Below, piece after piece: positions 11,503 through 23,152 of a DNA stretch of 64,000 bases. The stretch spans positions 1,612,001 through 1,676,000 of the forward strand of contig NC_088317.1 in the NCBI RefSeq assembly GCF_910592395.1, in the 5' to 3' direction. Both the position numbers and the translations under genes were made by a program. Source of the DNA: Lineus longissimus. Taxonomy: Eukaryota; Nemertea; Pilidiophora; Heteronemertea; Lineidae. The notes beneath the pieces were generated by a model that saw only the letters and a program-made list of their open reading frames with translations, had not been told where the DNA came from and did not search any database. Every line of letters starts with the position of its first letter. Position 1 is the first letter of the stretch.

Positions 11503-14126
11503 CTAGAGCTGTTGGAGTGTATGCGAGAGTTGGAACAAGTCTTTTGTGAGATCAACGGGAAATGATTGCACCGTCTGCACAATGGCAGTCATCACATCGA
11601 AGAGCCTGAAATAGATTGAAAGACAATCTTTAGATCAATCGAGACAATTCCACAGGTGATTTTTCATCTGCTGTCACCTGAACTGAAAATGGTCGTCTAT
11701 TTTTAAAAAAACACAACACAAGTCAATTATGTACTCTATAGCAGAGTGATGTCCAAACCACTCACCCACAACTAGGAGCCGTGGGGTGATGACAAGAGTC
11801 TCCGACAAGCGGTCATGATGTCCTTGGTTCAGTCCCAAGTACTGGAGTGAGACTCTAAGCACGTCTCTTTGCCTTAGATGCCTTCTCTACCCACATATTC
11901 CTTACCATTTCTGCTGTTCCTGAGTGAGTGTCACCTCGCCTGAATCTGGATGGAGTCGATCTTTGATTGAGTTGAAGTTTTGTTCAATATTTGTTCGATA
12001 AGCATTGAGTATGTCATTACTTTTAAATAGAGATAGGCTTTGCTGAAAAAGAAGGCAGAAAAACGCTTTTAATCATTCTAGCATGTTCATGATACAGAAG
12101 TTAAATCAAATTAAAACAATTTTCGAGGATTTATAAAACAGAATGTCCTTTTTAAGGAGATTTTTAACATACCGTTTTGACTGGCCCCTTCTGGGGAAAA
12201 ATGGTTTCAGCCCTCTAGGGTAAGTGTCTAGCCCAAGGACACCAAGGAGAGCTATACTTACAAATAAAAGTGCCAGCTGATGAGCCATGTATTTATGCTG
12301 AGATGATGAGAAGAGATCTCGGATGATCTGATTAGCAATGGAGACAACTTGGTGAAGACAGGCCATATGTGAATAGTAATCTGCAAGTACGGTACAAGAG
12401 GATAAATGGTCTTTCAATGCCCTGCAAATATCAGTCTTTTGGAACAACTTGATTTCTGGAATAACATTATTTCACCTAGAATTATATAAAGCATTTTTAA
12501 CTAAACCAGGTCAGTCTGAAAGTGCTTTATAACAAGTCCTGTTAATCTAGCTAGGAGGACCCCTCCTGCCTAAAAAGCACTCATCTTCCCTTAATCTTGA
12601 GAGGAAAAAAAAATTGGAATCTTTTCATTGTGAGACAACCATCCCAATATTTATACATACTATCCATATGTGTTGACTTATTTGATATCGACAAATCTTT
12701 AGGATGAGACACATAAGCTGCTGCCCTTGGAAATAACTTAGCAAATCCAGTATATTCTAAGTAATCCTGTAAATGAAAGAGGAAAGATATAAATAACTAG
12801 ACTGAAGACCAGAAATGCAATCAAGAATCTACATGTTAGTTTGGGTTAATGACCATAATTTCATGTGATATCTATGTTAAGGTTGATTTCCTTCGAGGAC
12901 TAACCAGCCTGCTTGACAATTGGGCAGTTTTACCCAGAATTCGTTGCTGTATAATACTATAAGATAACAAGAAAACAAACTTTGCCACCATTACTTACTT
13001 CTGTTGAGACATGACCTCCATGAATTTGTTCAACATGTTTTTGAAGCTGATCCAGTAATACAATAGCTGGAAAAAAATTAAAATATTCACCACTGTGAAA
13101 GTTCAAGGCGTTCTCTTTATTTATAAGGGCCAATGTTTTTCATTCTGTTATGTTTTCTTAGGATTTTAATCTTATGTTTCATTTTCAATAAAACAATCAA
13201 TAATCAGATAAGGGTTAGAGATTGACTGATCCTGATTTAAAAAGCATGATGAAATGACAATTTAGAAGAGTGTTCAAAAGTAGAATGCAGCAGGCTGTTT
13301 GTAACCCTCTACTCGGGTATAGGGCAGCCTCTTACATGTACTTTGAGCATTTTAAATGTGACAAAGTAGCTGCCTACTTTCATGAGCAAATCCAGAGACT
13401 CCCAAAAAATTAAGAACTGAAAATGGAATCTAGTATGATGTGTACCTTTCATTTCAAAGGAATGACCAACTTTGCCATGATCTATTCTTCCAGTTGGGTG
13501 TTCACTCAGCTCCTTCTTACAGAGGAAATCAAGTTGTGAACACAAGGACAAGACCTCCATTGCTTCATCTATACTTGTTAGACTCTTGCCCCAGATTGGT
13601 TCATCAAGACGAGTATAGACTGAAAAAGAAACAAGATTATTTGCAGGGGAGATTTTAAAGAGACACACAATCGACAATGATTTGGAACTGCTCCTCCAAT
13701 CATCAGCGTAGTTTCTAGACCGTAAACCAAACATGTGTCAAACAGTTCAATTCAAATCAACACAGCAACCCTTCAACAACCACTGAACCAGGCTTTGAGA
13801 AGCATACTCTCACACTGTGTCACTGTCCAGCGTCACTACACTGGCACTGCATGAGTGACTGCACTGCCCCCCCCCCCCCCCCCACCCCCCACCCCCCTCA
13901 GTGACAGTGACAGTGACACTGGCCACTGCAAAATCCTGCACCAACAAGAATTCAATTTCTGAGCTAATTGTGCCTTTCAGTGTTCTCAGATGATATGCAA
14001 ACCAAAGCCCAGGTCGTACTCTATATGTTTTTTTAATTTTCTAAGCGGTACGTGTCATTCATCACCTTTAAATTTGGGATTATATTGCATGGGAATGCAG
14101 AGAGCATTTTCAGAAACTGCAGCCAT
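11503..14126 (-). CDS. Unrecognised 7-exon gene, 280-aa protein
   Basis: I do not recognise the product. Exons (minus strand, 5' to 3'): 14126-14066, 13619-13446, 13066-12999, 12766-12661, 12455-12262, 12042-11906, 11605-11503. All acceptors are AG preceded by pyrimidine tracts; donors are GTAAGT/GTAAGG/GTATGT, with weaker GTGATG after exon 1 and GTACAC after exon 2. The phases join without a shift to 843 nt ending in TAG. The start ATG (AACAAGATGG) has A at -3 and G at +4. The protein begins MAAVSENALCIPMQ, has no signal peptide, membrane segment or catalytic motif that I can see, and is leucine/glutamine-rich and probably helical. That suggests a scaffold or complex subunit, as inference only. 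The consistent reading frame through seven exons argues that it is real. It is divergent from the protease gene to its right. Confidence 0.75.
11770..11850 (+). mobile_element. tRNA-derived SINE remnant in intron
   Basis: The GTGGGGTGATGACAAGAG stretch resembles a pol III A box and GGTTCAGTCCC (11826-11836) a B box, about 45 bp apart. It lies in the last intron of the unrecognised minus-strand gene. The family is not determined. Confidence 0.45.
12195..12255 (-). mobile_element. SINE-tail-like fragment next to a splice donor
   Basis: On the minus strand this reads GTGTCCTTGGGCTAGACACT followed by TACCC, close to the 'cttgagcaaggcacttaaccc' type of tail seen in many invertebrate SINEs and in the copies near 50.1 and 51.1 kb. 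It starts directly beside the donor of exon 5 of the unrecognised gene (12256-12261). Confidence 0.4.
13866..13899. repeat. Poly-C tract
   Basis: A run of C broken only by two A residues. It lies in the first intron of the minus-strand gene. The true length is likely to be uncertain in any assembly. Confidence 0.8.
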
Positions 14127-14289
14127 CTTGTTGATTTCGCTTACTACACTAACAATTTTAAAACATTAATCTCCGGAATACTGCCAAACTCGTTTTCAAT
14201 AAGGTATGTGAGTCACTTTCAATTACATTTTGCGACTAATAAAGTCTTGTTTGGTGCCTAAAACGGCTTTATAAGAGAAATAAACTGAT

Positions 14290-14470
14290 TTTTTTAGTGG
14301 TGTGTGTGGTAGCCGGCCGTCCTCAGGAGCATGCGCAGTGGTGAATTTTCGTCACAAAATAAAAGTGACGAATTTGTGACAAAACATCTGCAAAACATCC
14401 ACAAAAAAAGCTCTGAAATGTCCGATCTTTGAATTTATCTTGCGGCCGTATTGAGTTCAATAGGTGAATC
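14290..14470. promoter_or_regulatory. Probable shared (bidirectional) promoter
   Basis: Lies about 170 bp upstream of the ATG of the minus-strand gene and upstream of the protease gene. It contains an NRF1-like site (GCATGCGCA, 14329-14337) in a locally GC-richer patch, a common arrangement for housekeeping divergent promoters. The transcription starts are not visible. The remaining sequence to 15,215 presumably holds a 5' non-coding exon of the protease gene, because its ATG exon is preceded by a splice acceptor (ends 15,215). Confidence 0.4.
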
Positions 14471-15232
14471 TATTGTTTATTATCCTAATAGCTCTGATAC
14501 AGCTCTTATTTGTATTACCCTCTTTGTTTGTGGTGACATAGCTTCCTCCTTTCCTTTTTTTTTCAATGACTTCTCAAAACAGAAACTGCAAACATGTCAG
14601 TATGATGCGTTTGGATGTTAAATGTATTGCATTTGACACTGAACATTAACACTGAACAGTTCCTCATCATCTATTGGCCAAAAAAGTTTGGGAAAACCTC
14701 TAAAGAAGAATCACACAAACTAAACTGGCAGACTTGACTGATCATGACTTATTTGATTGTTTATTTATTCAATGATTTGTCTATATGCCCAACTCTTTGT
14801 TTGTTTTCAGTTTCCTGGCTCAGCTATTTAGTTAGTTGTCAAAGGCCTAAAATATAAATAGTTGTGGTTCCAGTATTATGCCACCACAAAGACAGGGTAA
14901 GGGTAGGTAGGTTGAAATTTTAATCATTAAAAATTTATCAGAAAATGCGGCACTGCTGTTAGGCCTAAATGCATTTCCAAACAATGAACTGTCAATGATA
15001 AATAGTGAGTACAGGGCCTAAACATTTAGGTGATGGGTTCCTCCGCTCAGTCGGTCAGTGGGTAGAATAACTGGAACCACAGATGAGTTTATTTTTGGCC
15101 TTAACATGCATCCAATCTTGAAATCAGATGTACCTGCAGAAAATCTCCTTTACCAAAAATTTGATGTCATGTTAAACGTCCTTATTTCTATGGAAGATGT
15201 GTTTACTCTCTTACAGTGTAACTGTTTTTACA

Positions 15233-18200
15233 ATGGCTGAAGCTGCAGAAGGCATCGCTAGGGAAGATAGCCCGAACAGACAGACAGCAACTTTAGCTAT
15301 GGCTGTATCTGATGGGATGGAGGCAACAAACAGTGATTTGAAGGATGGTAACATAGGGATATTAAAAGGCCCCCTGCCTTATGGAGGACCAATTGGTATG
15401 TACAATGATAAAGGATATCTAGCCTTAAGAAGACTTGAGCCAAGTAGGAACGACAGGTGAAAACTTAATATTAGGTTTGACATGCTCTGTCAACGTAGTT
15501 TATAAGAATGGAGATTTCAAGTGTTTCTGTTGTTTATTTTGAGGAGTTGGTCATGTAACACTTGGATGATGATTTCAAAGCCACGACCGTCAATAAAGAC
15601 TTGTCTGTTTGTCTTTCCAGCACTTCCATACCCATCTTGGAACAACTCGTTCGGTAATGAAGTGGAAGTGGAGAAGCACATAAGAGGTATGCCTATTTTG
15701 GTCCCTTTGGCCACCAGACCAAAATTGAATTTTTGCATTTACCACCAGAATATCAGAGCATACCGCCTGACGAAGATCCTGGAACATGTAATGCTTTTAC
15801 TTTTAAAAAGTGTAAGACAGGAAAACCAATAATCAAAGACCTTTAGGGTAGCCGTGCATCATCGATGAAATTCTATGAACTGGTTGATCTATTTTCAGAT
15901 GCGAATGCTGTACAAGGCTCCTGCGGCCTCTACAACCTGGGCAACATCTGCTTCATGAATGCTGGCCTCCAGTGTCTCTTGGCCAATTCAAACTTCATGA
16001 AATTCTTCCTTGATGACTACCAACCCATTGAACACTACGAGACATTGACGGCTAAGTTTGCCGAACTTTGCAGAATGGTTTGGAGCTCAAACTACGTTCA
16101 GATTCATCCGAAATTTTTCAAGGAGACTTTGGGGAATTATCACCCACAATTTCAAAACAGCCGGCAACACGATTGTCAGGAGTTCCTTGCATTAATATTG
16201 GATGACTTGCATGAAGAGCTGAATCAGGCTAAATTAAACCGATTTGGTAATGTGTTTGCAACGTTCGGTGAAAAACCCGCATCTGAGAAGGTTACCGAGG
16301 TGTCTGTTCTGCCACCGGAGGAGGATTCTCAAGATATCTTGGAGGTGACGGCTAATCAGTCAGACATAACCGAAGGGGAGGAGCGTTCTAGTCACAGCCA
16401 CTCGGTGTCGCCAGTAGAGCACCAGTGTATATCTGAAGAGAGTAATCAGTCGGGAGAAGTGGCCACGCGCTTCAAGGCGCTGCCTCAGAATGTGCAGGGT
16501 TTTAAAACTGGGACGGTTGTCGAGGAGAGTTTAGCTAAGGCTAAAGAGCAGGAGGAGGATTTGAGTACGTTTTGTAAGATGCTACGAAAGGGAAGCGAGT
16601 CACCGCCAGAGGTGAACGAGAAAGCAGTTAATATCAATACCAGTTTGGGTATTAGCGCTGCGACGGATCACAACAAAGAATCGGACTCATTCAAATTTGA
16701 GAGAAACTTCACCTGTGTGCCGAGCACTTCGGGGCAAAATTTGAATATTCATTCGATCGAGACGTTCTACATGAAAGATACGAAAACGAAGAATGTGAAT
16801 GTCTTGGCAACGGAATTCATGGAGGAAGAAATCAAGACTGACTCGGAAAAATTTCCACGCCAAGAAACTGTTGCCCCTAACTCTGTTGATTTAATGGACG
16901 AAATGATTGACATTGACATGTACCAAGAATCGGCAAAGGGCGACAGTTACAAAGAGACGAACGAAAACATTAACGTTTTACCCGTCGAGAGAAAAAATAG
17001 TGAGAAAGGCGGCCTCCATAGGAAAAATCTCAAATGTGAACTCGACCCGGACGAAACTAGCATCAATAATATCAAGCGCATCAAGATTGATGAGGACCAG
17101 AAGAATTTTAAACTGGAACAGTTGAAGAAAGTCAACACAGATAAGAATCAGTGCGTTACTACTAGTCCGCATCATAGTAACGTAGATGATGTTGCCTGTT
17201 GTTCGACACCTGTAGCTGATGCCGGCGCCACCTATCAGGGCCCGATGTGGCAGGCGTTGATGGAGAAGGAAGCTAACAAAGAGTGGGAGAAGTACACGGA
17301 GAGAAACTGGAGTATTATTGTGGATACGTTCCAGGGGCAGTATCGAAATATGGTGGTCTGTCAGGCGTGTCAACATGTGTCTGTGACGTACGAGCCCTTC
17401 ATGTACCTGACAGTACCTCTGCCACATGCTATGGAGAAACAAATTTGTAAGTTATGACGACTTAGTAGTACGGGTACATATAATATCCCATTTGCTTTTG
17501 ATCTTAGATTGTTTGGTTTTAAGAACAGTGGCAGTTGGTGTCACCCCTCATCTCAGTGTTTACAAATAATAGTGGTAGCTGAACACCATGTTTGAAAAGT
17601 TTGATATCTTGGCTGCTTATTTTAGGTGTAACTTTCAAGTACAACAAGCCACGCCCTCCCACCAGGTTCTTGGTGACTGTCAACAAGAGTGGCAACATCG
17701 GCAAACTGCGGCAGGAACTCATGTCTCTGGTCAGGAAAGATGGCGTAGAGGGAGAGGTGGTGCTGGCAGAGGTGTATGAGAATCATATATCACGAGTATT
17801 GGTAAGTTGTAAACTACTGTAGAAGGCCCCTAGGGCCACTCGAATGCTGGTCTGGTTCCCTCTCTGTTCTTCAACAAGGAGTACTCCAACAAGGTACATA
17901 TACTTGTCTGTGCGGTTACCTCAGCTCCATATTCCATTAGTAGTGACCTTTCCTTCTGTCTATTTTCAGGAGGATCACTTTCTCATTCGCTATCTAAGGG
18001 AAAGACGGACGGTTTACGCTTTCGAAATGGGCCCAGCCCCGGCAACGGAGGACAGTGCCACCTCCACAGATATTGACACTAACAAGACAATCACAACAAT
18101 GAAAAACGACATCTCCTCCGGGTGCCAGATCGCTGGACCAATGGGAACGAGTCTGGATGATAACGACGACGATCTCTTCACATTTGAGGAGAATCGGTCA

Positions 18201-21200
18201 AATAAAGACCCGAATGAAGAGGATGGTGATTACACGGATATGACGCCATTGTTTCAAGATTCCGATGACGAAAATGCGCGACGTCGTGAAAATGATAACT
18301 TGTTGTTGAACAATATGACTGTTTCATCGACTGATGTGAGCATGGGCACTTACGAAATCGGTTACTGGAACAATGACGTAGGCACGTCAGCCGATTATTC
18401 GGGCGGTGCGAGCACTGATGTGGGCGCTGGTTGTAGTGCGACGGCAGACCAGTGGAAGTCGTGCACGATCTGTCTTGAGGAGATGACCGATAGTGATCTG
18501 ATGGTCCATACATCATGTGGTGGTACGCTTTGTCAGAGTTGTCTAGACGTAAGTAGACAATCTTTTGAATTTATTGTGTGTTGCTGATCCCCACTCAACT
18601 ACTGCCATGCTCAATGGTAACTTATATCAGGCTGCAAGACTGTTTGGTAATGATATGTAAAGACAAACTGTTAGTGGTGGTCGTTGCACCTGATTTGCTT
18701 GTTAAGATCAGAAAATAATCTAAAGAAAACATAGGGCTCGATTCTCATCCTCCGTCTTGAACTACAGCTTGTCCAGGGCCTGGTTACTCAGTCGGCATTA
18801 GCAGTAAGGAGATAACACTTAGTTGAGATAATGCTAGTGTTGTCTCCAATGCTAATTGAGAAACTGGCCTAGGACATTATCTCGAGAGGGAAAAGTTGAC
18901 TGCAGTTTATATTGTCGCTGCTCTGTTTCAGATGTCCATCAAGCATTATGGTGAGATGGCCTTTTCCTGCCCTGTCTGTTCACTGACAGTTGACCCCACA
19001 GAAGAATTTGTTCCACTTTCCTCAGGTTACAAGCCAAAAATCAGGTAAACTCAGTCAACAAGAAACGGGCAATCACTTGTTGCATTTAGGCCTGCCAGTA
19101 TGGCTTTGAAGTACAGTTGAATCCATCTATTAAGGAAGAGCAGCAAATTTCTTGACTACAGCTTGGTTAATTGATAGCGATGTGTTGGAATCCACCTGTG
19201 TAGCAAATTAAAAAAGTATCAAAATTTATAAATAGCAGTTATCAGCCTTTGCCGTCTCTTTCAGGATTCTGACCATTCCAGTAGTGTTTCGCTATGATCA
19301 CACAGAAGAGGACGGCCTGGTGAAGTCTGACCTGTTCGGGCACCCAGCGCTGCAGTACTTCCCTAACTGTATGACAGGAGAAGAGCTACGGGCCTTGGTG
19401 AATCCTCTGGTACCGTTCAAAGCCGAGTACAAGATATTATTTGTTGATGGACAGGTAAGATCTTATTGCCCGCCTAGTGAAGTAGTCTGAGCTGGTTGGG
19501 CACCCAGCCCTGCAGTACTTGCCTAACTCCATGACTGAAGAGAAGCTCTGGGCCTTGTGCTGTTCAAGGCAGAGTAAAAGATATTACTTTACTGAACAAA
19601 ACTGTAACGGAGATGACGATGGCACCAAAATGACCAACATTTAAAAAAATTCTTTTTGTCTCACAAATTCCAGGGCCTACATTGCTCAAGGTGCCTCTAC
19701 CACGAACACTGCAGGGGCTGCACGGTGGACTTGGAGAGTGACGTCAACATCCTACCTGGAGACCATCTTGCTTTATCATTCGCTGACATCCCCGTGGAAC
19801 TACGAGATTTGGCTAGTCATGTGACGGACGATGAGAGCCTGGTGTCCCTCCGCCCAAATCAGACTTTGACGCTCTACGACTGTCTCAGGGCATTTACACA
19901 AAGGTAATGTACCATTTCAAAATACCCCCAGTCATACCCAGGAAACTACTCAACAATAAGCCATAAGAGTTTTCATCCTAGCTTTATATGGTACTATAAT
20001 ACCGGTTTGTGAACTTGTCCATTTTTCATCAATTTCCGTTCTTTTTTACAGTGAGGTGCTTGACGAGCATAACCCCTGGTTCTGTCCACGCTGCCGCATG
20101 AATCAAAGAGCCAACAAAACAATATCACTGTGGAGGTACCCCGACTGGGTCATCATCTATTTGAAGAGGTGGGTACAATTAGATAGATGACATCAAAACT
20201 TACTGGGGGATGCTCAACAGGGAATAAGGGTTGTCGAGACTAGGGTGTTCAAGATCGGATCAGTTACCTCTGCTAGTTTCTAGTCCACAGTACCTGCCAA
20301 CCCTGACACAAAAACAGTCGACCTAGGACACTTGGTTCTTGAGGTGTGGCTTCTCTACTATTTCACCTTATATTCCATTATTCAGATTCGTGTTCCATGA
20401 CCTGTCGAGCAGCAAGATTGACAACAAGGTCTCGTTCCCGCTGGAGAATCTAGACCTTCATGACTACCTCTCTGGTCCAGCCAACAAGGAGTTACTCTAC
20501 GACCTCAAGGGATGTGTCTGTCATTTTGGAGGTGACGGTTGCGATTACAACGAACAGTTTTTTCATACCTGTATATAGCAAGCAGTTCCTTAGGTTATCA
20601 TTTAGTGTGTCAGGCCGGACAAGCCAAGGCCAAAGGCTCTTTCCCTTCCTGCTCTCCCGGTGTGGCCCGCAGAAGTTTTCTCTCGTTGTCGTCATTGCAA
20701 AAGGCCAGTTTTACTTGAGTGGCCTTGCCTTCTGCTTTAGTGTGGGCACCCTATATCAATCTGTGTGCCTAGCCTTGAGTGTGTCTTGATTTTAACTTGC
20801 ACCACTCCAGGCACTGCACTGACCTGTCATCTCCCCTGCATCAAGATACTTGGCCTGTGACTTCATTCAATACTGTACATATTTTCAGGCGTCAATTCCG
20901 GTCATTACACTGCCTACACGAAGCACCCTGTTACCGATACCTGGCATTATTACAATGATGAGGCGGTCACCCTTCAAGAGCCCCAGTCAGAAGATTATGG
21001 CAACGCGTACATCCTCTTCTATCAGAGAAAAGGTAAATAAACAACCGGACAGTCAATCTTAATCCTCCTTGAACCTAATTTGTTGGACAGGAAGGATGAA
21101 GTGACACTGACAGTGGCACTTGAATTTGTTGATGCAAGTGGCCCACCGCATGTTGAGCATGATCACTTGTGATACAGGTAACTGTTCTTCTCTCTCTGGT

Positions 21201-21755
21201 CTTAGGACCCTTCGTGCCCTAGGTGGCACATGGGGCGTTCCCCAGGGTCCTCCACTCAAGTCTGTTGGCTGCTCGCTGTCTGGCTGCCTCCCACGTTAGG
21301 CCCTTCTCTTGAAGTTCCTTTGCCATGGAACGCCGCCAGGTCTCTCTTGGTCTGCCTCTATTCCGTCTCCCCTGTGGTGTCCATGTGAGTGCTCTCCTTG
21401 GCAATGCGTTTGCAGGCATTCGGAGCACATGGCCCAACCATTGCCATCTTCGTTCCTTCACCAATTACAGGTAACTGTTAATGACTGTTAATGATAATGA
21501 CCGACTGTACAACTTTGTTACTCAAACTCTGTTGCCTGGGTAGGTTACTCCGTATAATAGTAAGGACTCTTAACATTTTACTTGGAGGTTTATCTGAGTG
21601 TTTGAACTTACTCTTCTTTTCCAGGATCGGGAGTTGACCTGTCAAAGTCGGAGAAGCGGTTTATGGAAGCACCAGAAACAGCCAACAATCTACCAGGGAC
21701 AATTTATTTAAACGATGACCAGCCTGGGCATGCCAATCTAGACTTTTACTCCTGA
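15233..21755 (+). CDS. Ubiquitin-specific protease (peptidase C19) with internal UBL and RING-like insert
   Basis: Removes ubiquitin from proteins (thiol protease). Exons: 15233-15443, 15621-15686, 15899-17446, 17626-17801, 17970-18548, 18932-19044, 19265-19454, 19674-19903, 20052-20168, 20386-20531, 20889-21032, 21625-21755; about 1216 aa. The Cys box GLYNLGNICFMNAGLQCL holds catalytic Cys about 110. The His box NSGHYTAY (His about 1131) and YYNDEAV (Asp about 1149) complete the triad. After a long acidic, probably disordered insert (about 190-530) come a Cys pair (VVCQAC), a ubiquitin-like segment (about 608-690) as in USP4/11/15-type enzymes, and a CTIC..CQSC..CPVC RING-like finger (about 832-876). 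The USP-type zinc pairs follow (CSRC and C-x2-C about 965-980; CPRC about 1049). It lacks the N-terminal DUSP domain of USP4/15. The first junction is uncertain: the stronger donor at 15457 would shift frame. The exact paralogue was not assigned. Confidence 0.88.
19486..19592 (+). pseudogene. Relic duplicate of protease exon 7
   Basis: This intron stretch, only 32 bp after the exon 7 donor, closely matches exon 7 bases from about 19326 to 19450 (for example GGGCACCCAGCCCTGCAGTA against GGGCACCCAGCGCTGCAGTA). Relative to the exon it has lost a short block (GTGAATCCTCTGGTACC region) and the Tyr codon of KAEYKIL has become TAA. It therefore cannot be spliced in as coding sequence. This is what a tandem exon duplication that then decayed would leave. 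Confidence 0.8.
21187..21465 (-). mobile_element. 5'-truncated non-LTR retrotransposon (LINE) tail
   Basis: The minus-strand frame reads RRWQWLGHVLRMPANALPRR then a GRRNRGRPRETWRR motif and ends in ...PCAT, the typical C-terminal end of LINE endonuclease-reverse transcriptases ('W-x-GH-x-RM', 'G-RP--TWRR'). The catalytic domains are absent. The insert is bounded by a 14-bp direct repeat, TACAGGTAACTGTT, at 21173-21186 and 21466-21479, which is a target-site duplication. It lies in the last intron of the protease gene, in the opposite orientation. Confidence 0.8.
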
Positions 21756-22974
21756 AAACGTCATCGAGATGAAGGCATATCTTCACGCCAGGAGATTGAA
21801 ATACGATCCAGTCATACATTCTCTAAACTCAGGCTCATATCAAGTTGATCTGAAACTCCAATACAAGCCAAGCGAGCTTACGAAAACTAATGTGATTCAT
21901 GCCTTTATTACAGACTGAACAATGCTGTGGCTTCACTGTTGTTAACTTGATATACACGTTGGAATTTCGATCAACTTGTGTCGTGGTAGGCTTACCATTT
22001 AAATTTGCAGTCATTGTAAGCCTGGAAGCTTTCCTGAATGTTTCATTTTCACTTTGAAAAAGATTAGTGCAAACAATGGTCCACGCCCCCGTGGTTTGGG
22101 GTTTTCTGCTTAATTGCCTGTTTGCTAGTCTGCACAGAATGACTTGTAAAGACAATTGTCGTCATTCAGATTTGGTATGTGTTTCTGTGATCTGTAATAT
22201 TCTGTGCTATTTTCATGCCTAATTTTGTAGTGATGGTTGTCTATTGCAGGGCCAGTCTCCTCACGAACATTTGCTGTTATATTGGCTTACAAATGCATAT
22301 CCTAGGTATTGAAATTTACATGGGTAGGTTTGTTATTTTGATCACAATGAAAATCAAGATTTTTTCAAATTTACATTATTGGTGTCGAGTGGTTTAGGCC
22401 TTGGGGTCGGAGGGTTCTGGGGGTCACTGCTTTTGGTGCTTCAAACTGAGTGCAGTTTTGGAGCTTGTCCTACCTGTAAAGAAATAATGCAGCTATTTTT
22501 CTTAGAAGTGTACCCCCTTTCCTGTTGTGAGAGATGTTTCAAGCATATCCATACATAGACACTTTGTGTATTCAATGTTGTAGAGCCTAAGATATCCAAG
22601 AGTACAGTACTGAAATACCCCTTTATATTTACATGTAATATTGAGTTAAGTAGACATTGTAGGATTGTGAGCCAGCTTCGAGGTAATTTGTAAAATATTT
22701 TAGTAAAAATATTTTCAACATTGTGGTGTTTTTAAACCTGTATTCCGCCTGCTGGCACTGAAGATAACAACGAACGTCAGGGTGTCCAAAAGTTATCGTT
22801 AATTTGAAGATTTAACTCTACAGTCATCGATGATAATTGTAATTTTCGCTCTTTTTTTGCATGTCTTGCCTCAGCTGTGTGGTACCTTGCAGATTTATTT
22901 ATTGAAAACCAATCTACCGAGTGTGACTTGATATGTTTAATATTTTCAAAGGGAGACTAAAGGCAGGTGCCAAA
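21756..22974 (+). other. Probable 3'UTR/intergenic of protease gene
   Basis: Follows the protease stop codon. No further exon was seen. I found no plain AATAAA between the stop and 24 kb, so the transcript end is not placed. Confidence 0.4.
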
Positions 22975-23152
22975 TTTGAACCTCCCTTAGTGGACACCTC
23001 TCTATTAAGGACAACCTCTCTAATAAGGACACTACTTTTGGTCCCAAATTGGTTGTTTCCATTCAATTTGACCTCTCTAATCAGGTCACCTCTCTATTAA
23101 GGACAGCACTTTTCAGTCCCAAGGGTGTCCTTAATAGAGAGGTTCTACTGTA
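22975..23152. mobile_element. Pogo/Tigger-like MITE, copy 1
   Basis: The right end, read inward, is TACAGTAGAACCTCTCTATT, close to the CAGT-GAACCTC start of pogo/Tigger terminal repeats with TA target; the left end (GAACCTCCC...) is weaker. The interior repeats CTCTATTAAGGACA. It is homologous, in opposite orientation, to 43641-43794. Confidence 0.55.

Noticed and set aside
16978-17442. 154-codon minus-strand frame within the protease
   Set aside because: Antisense shadow of the large protease exon, whose plus-strand frame shows clear peptidase C19 motifs.
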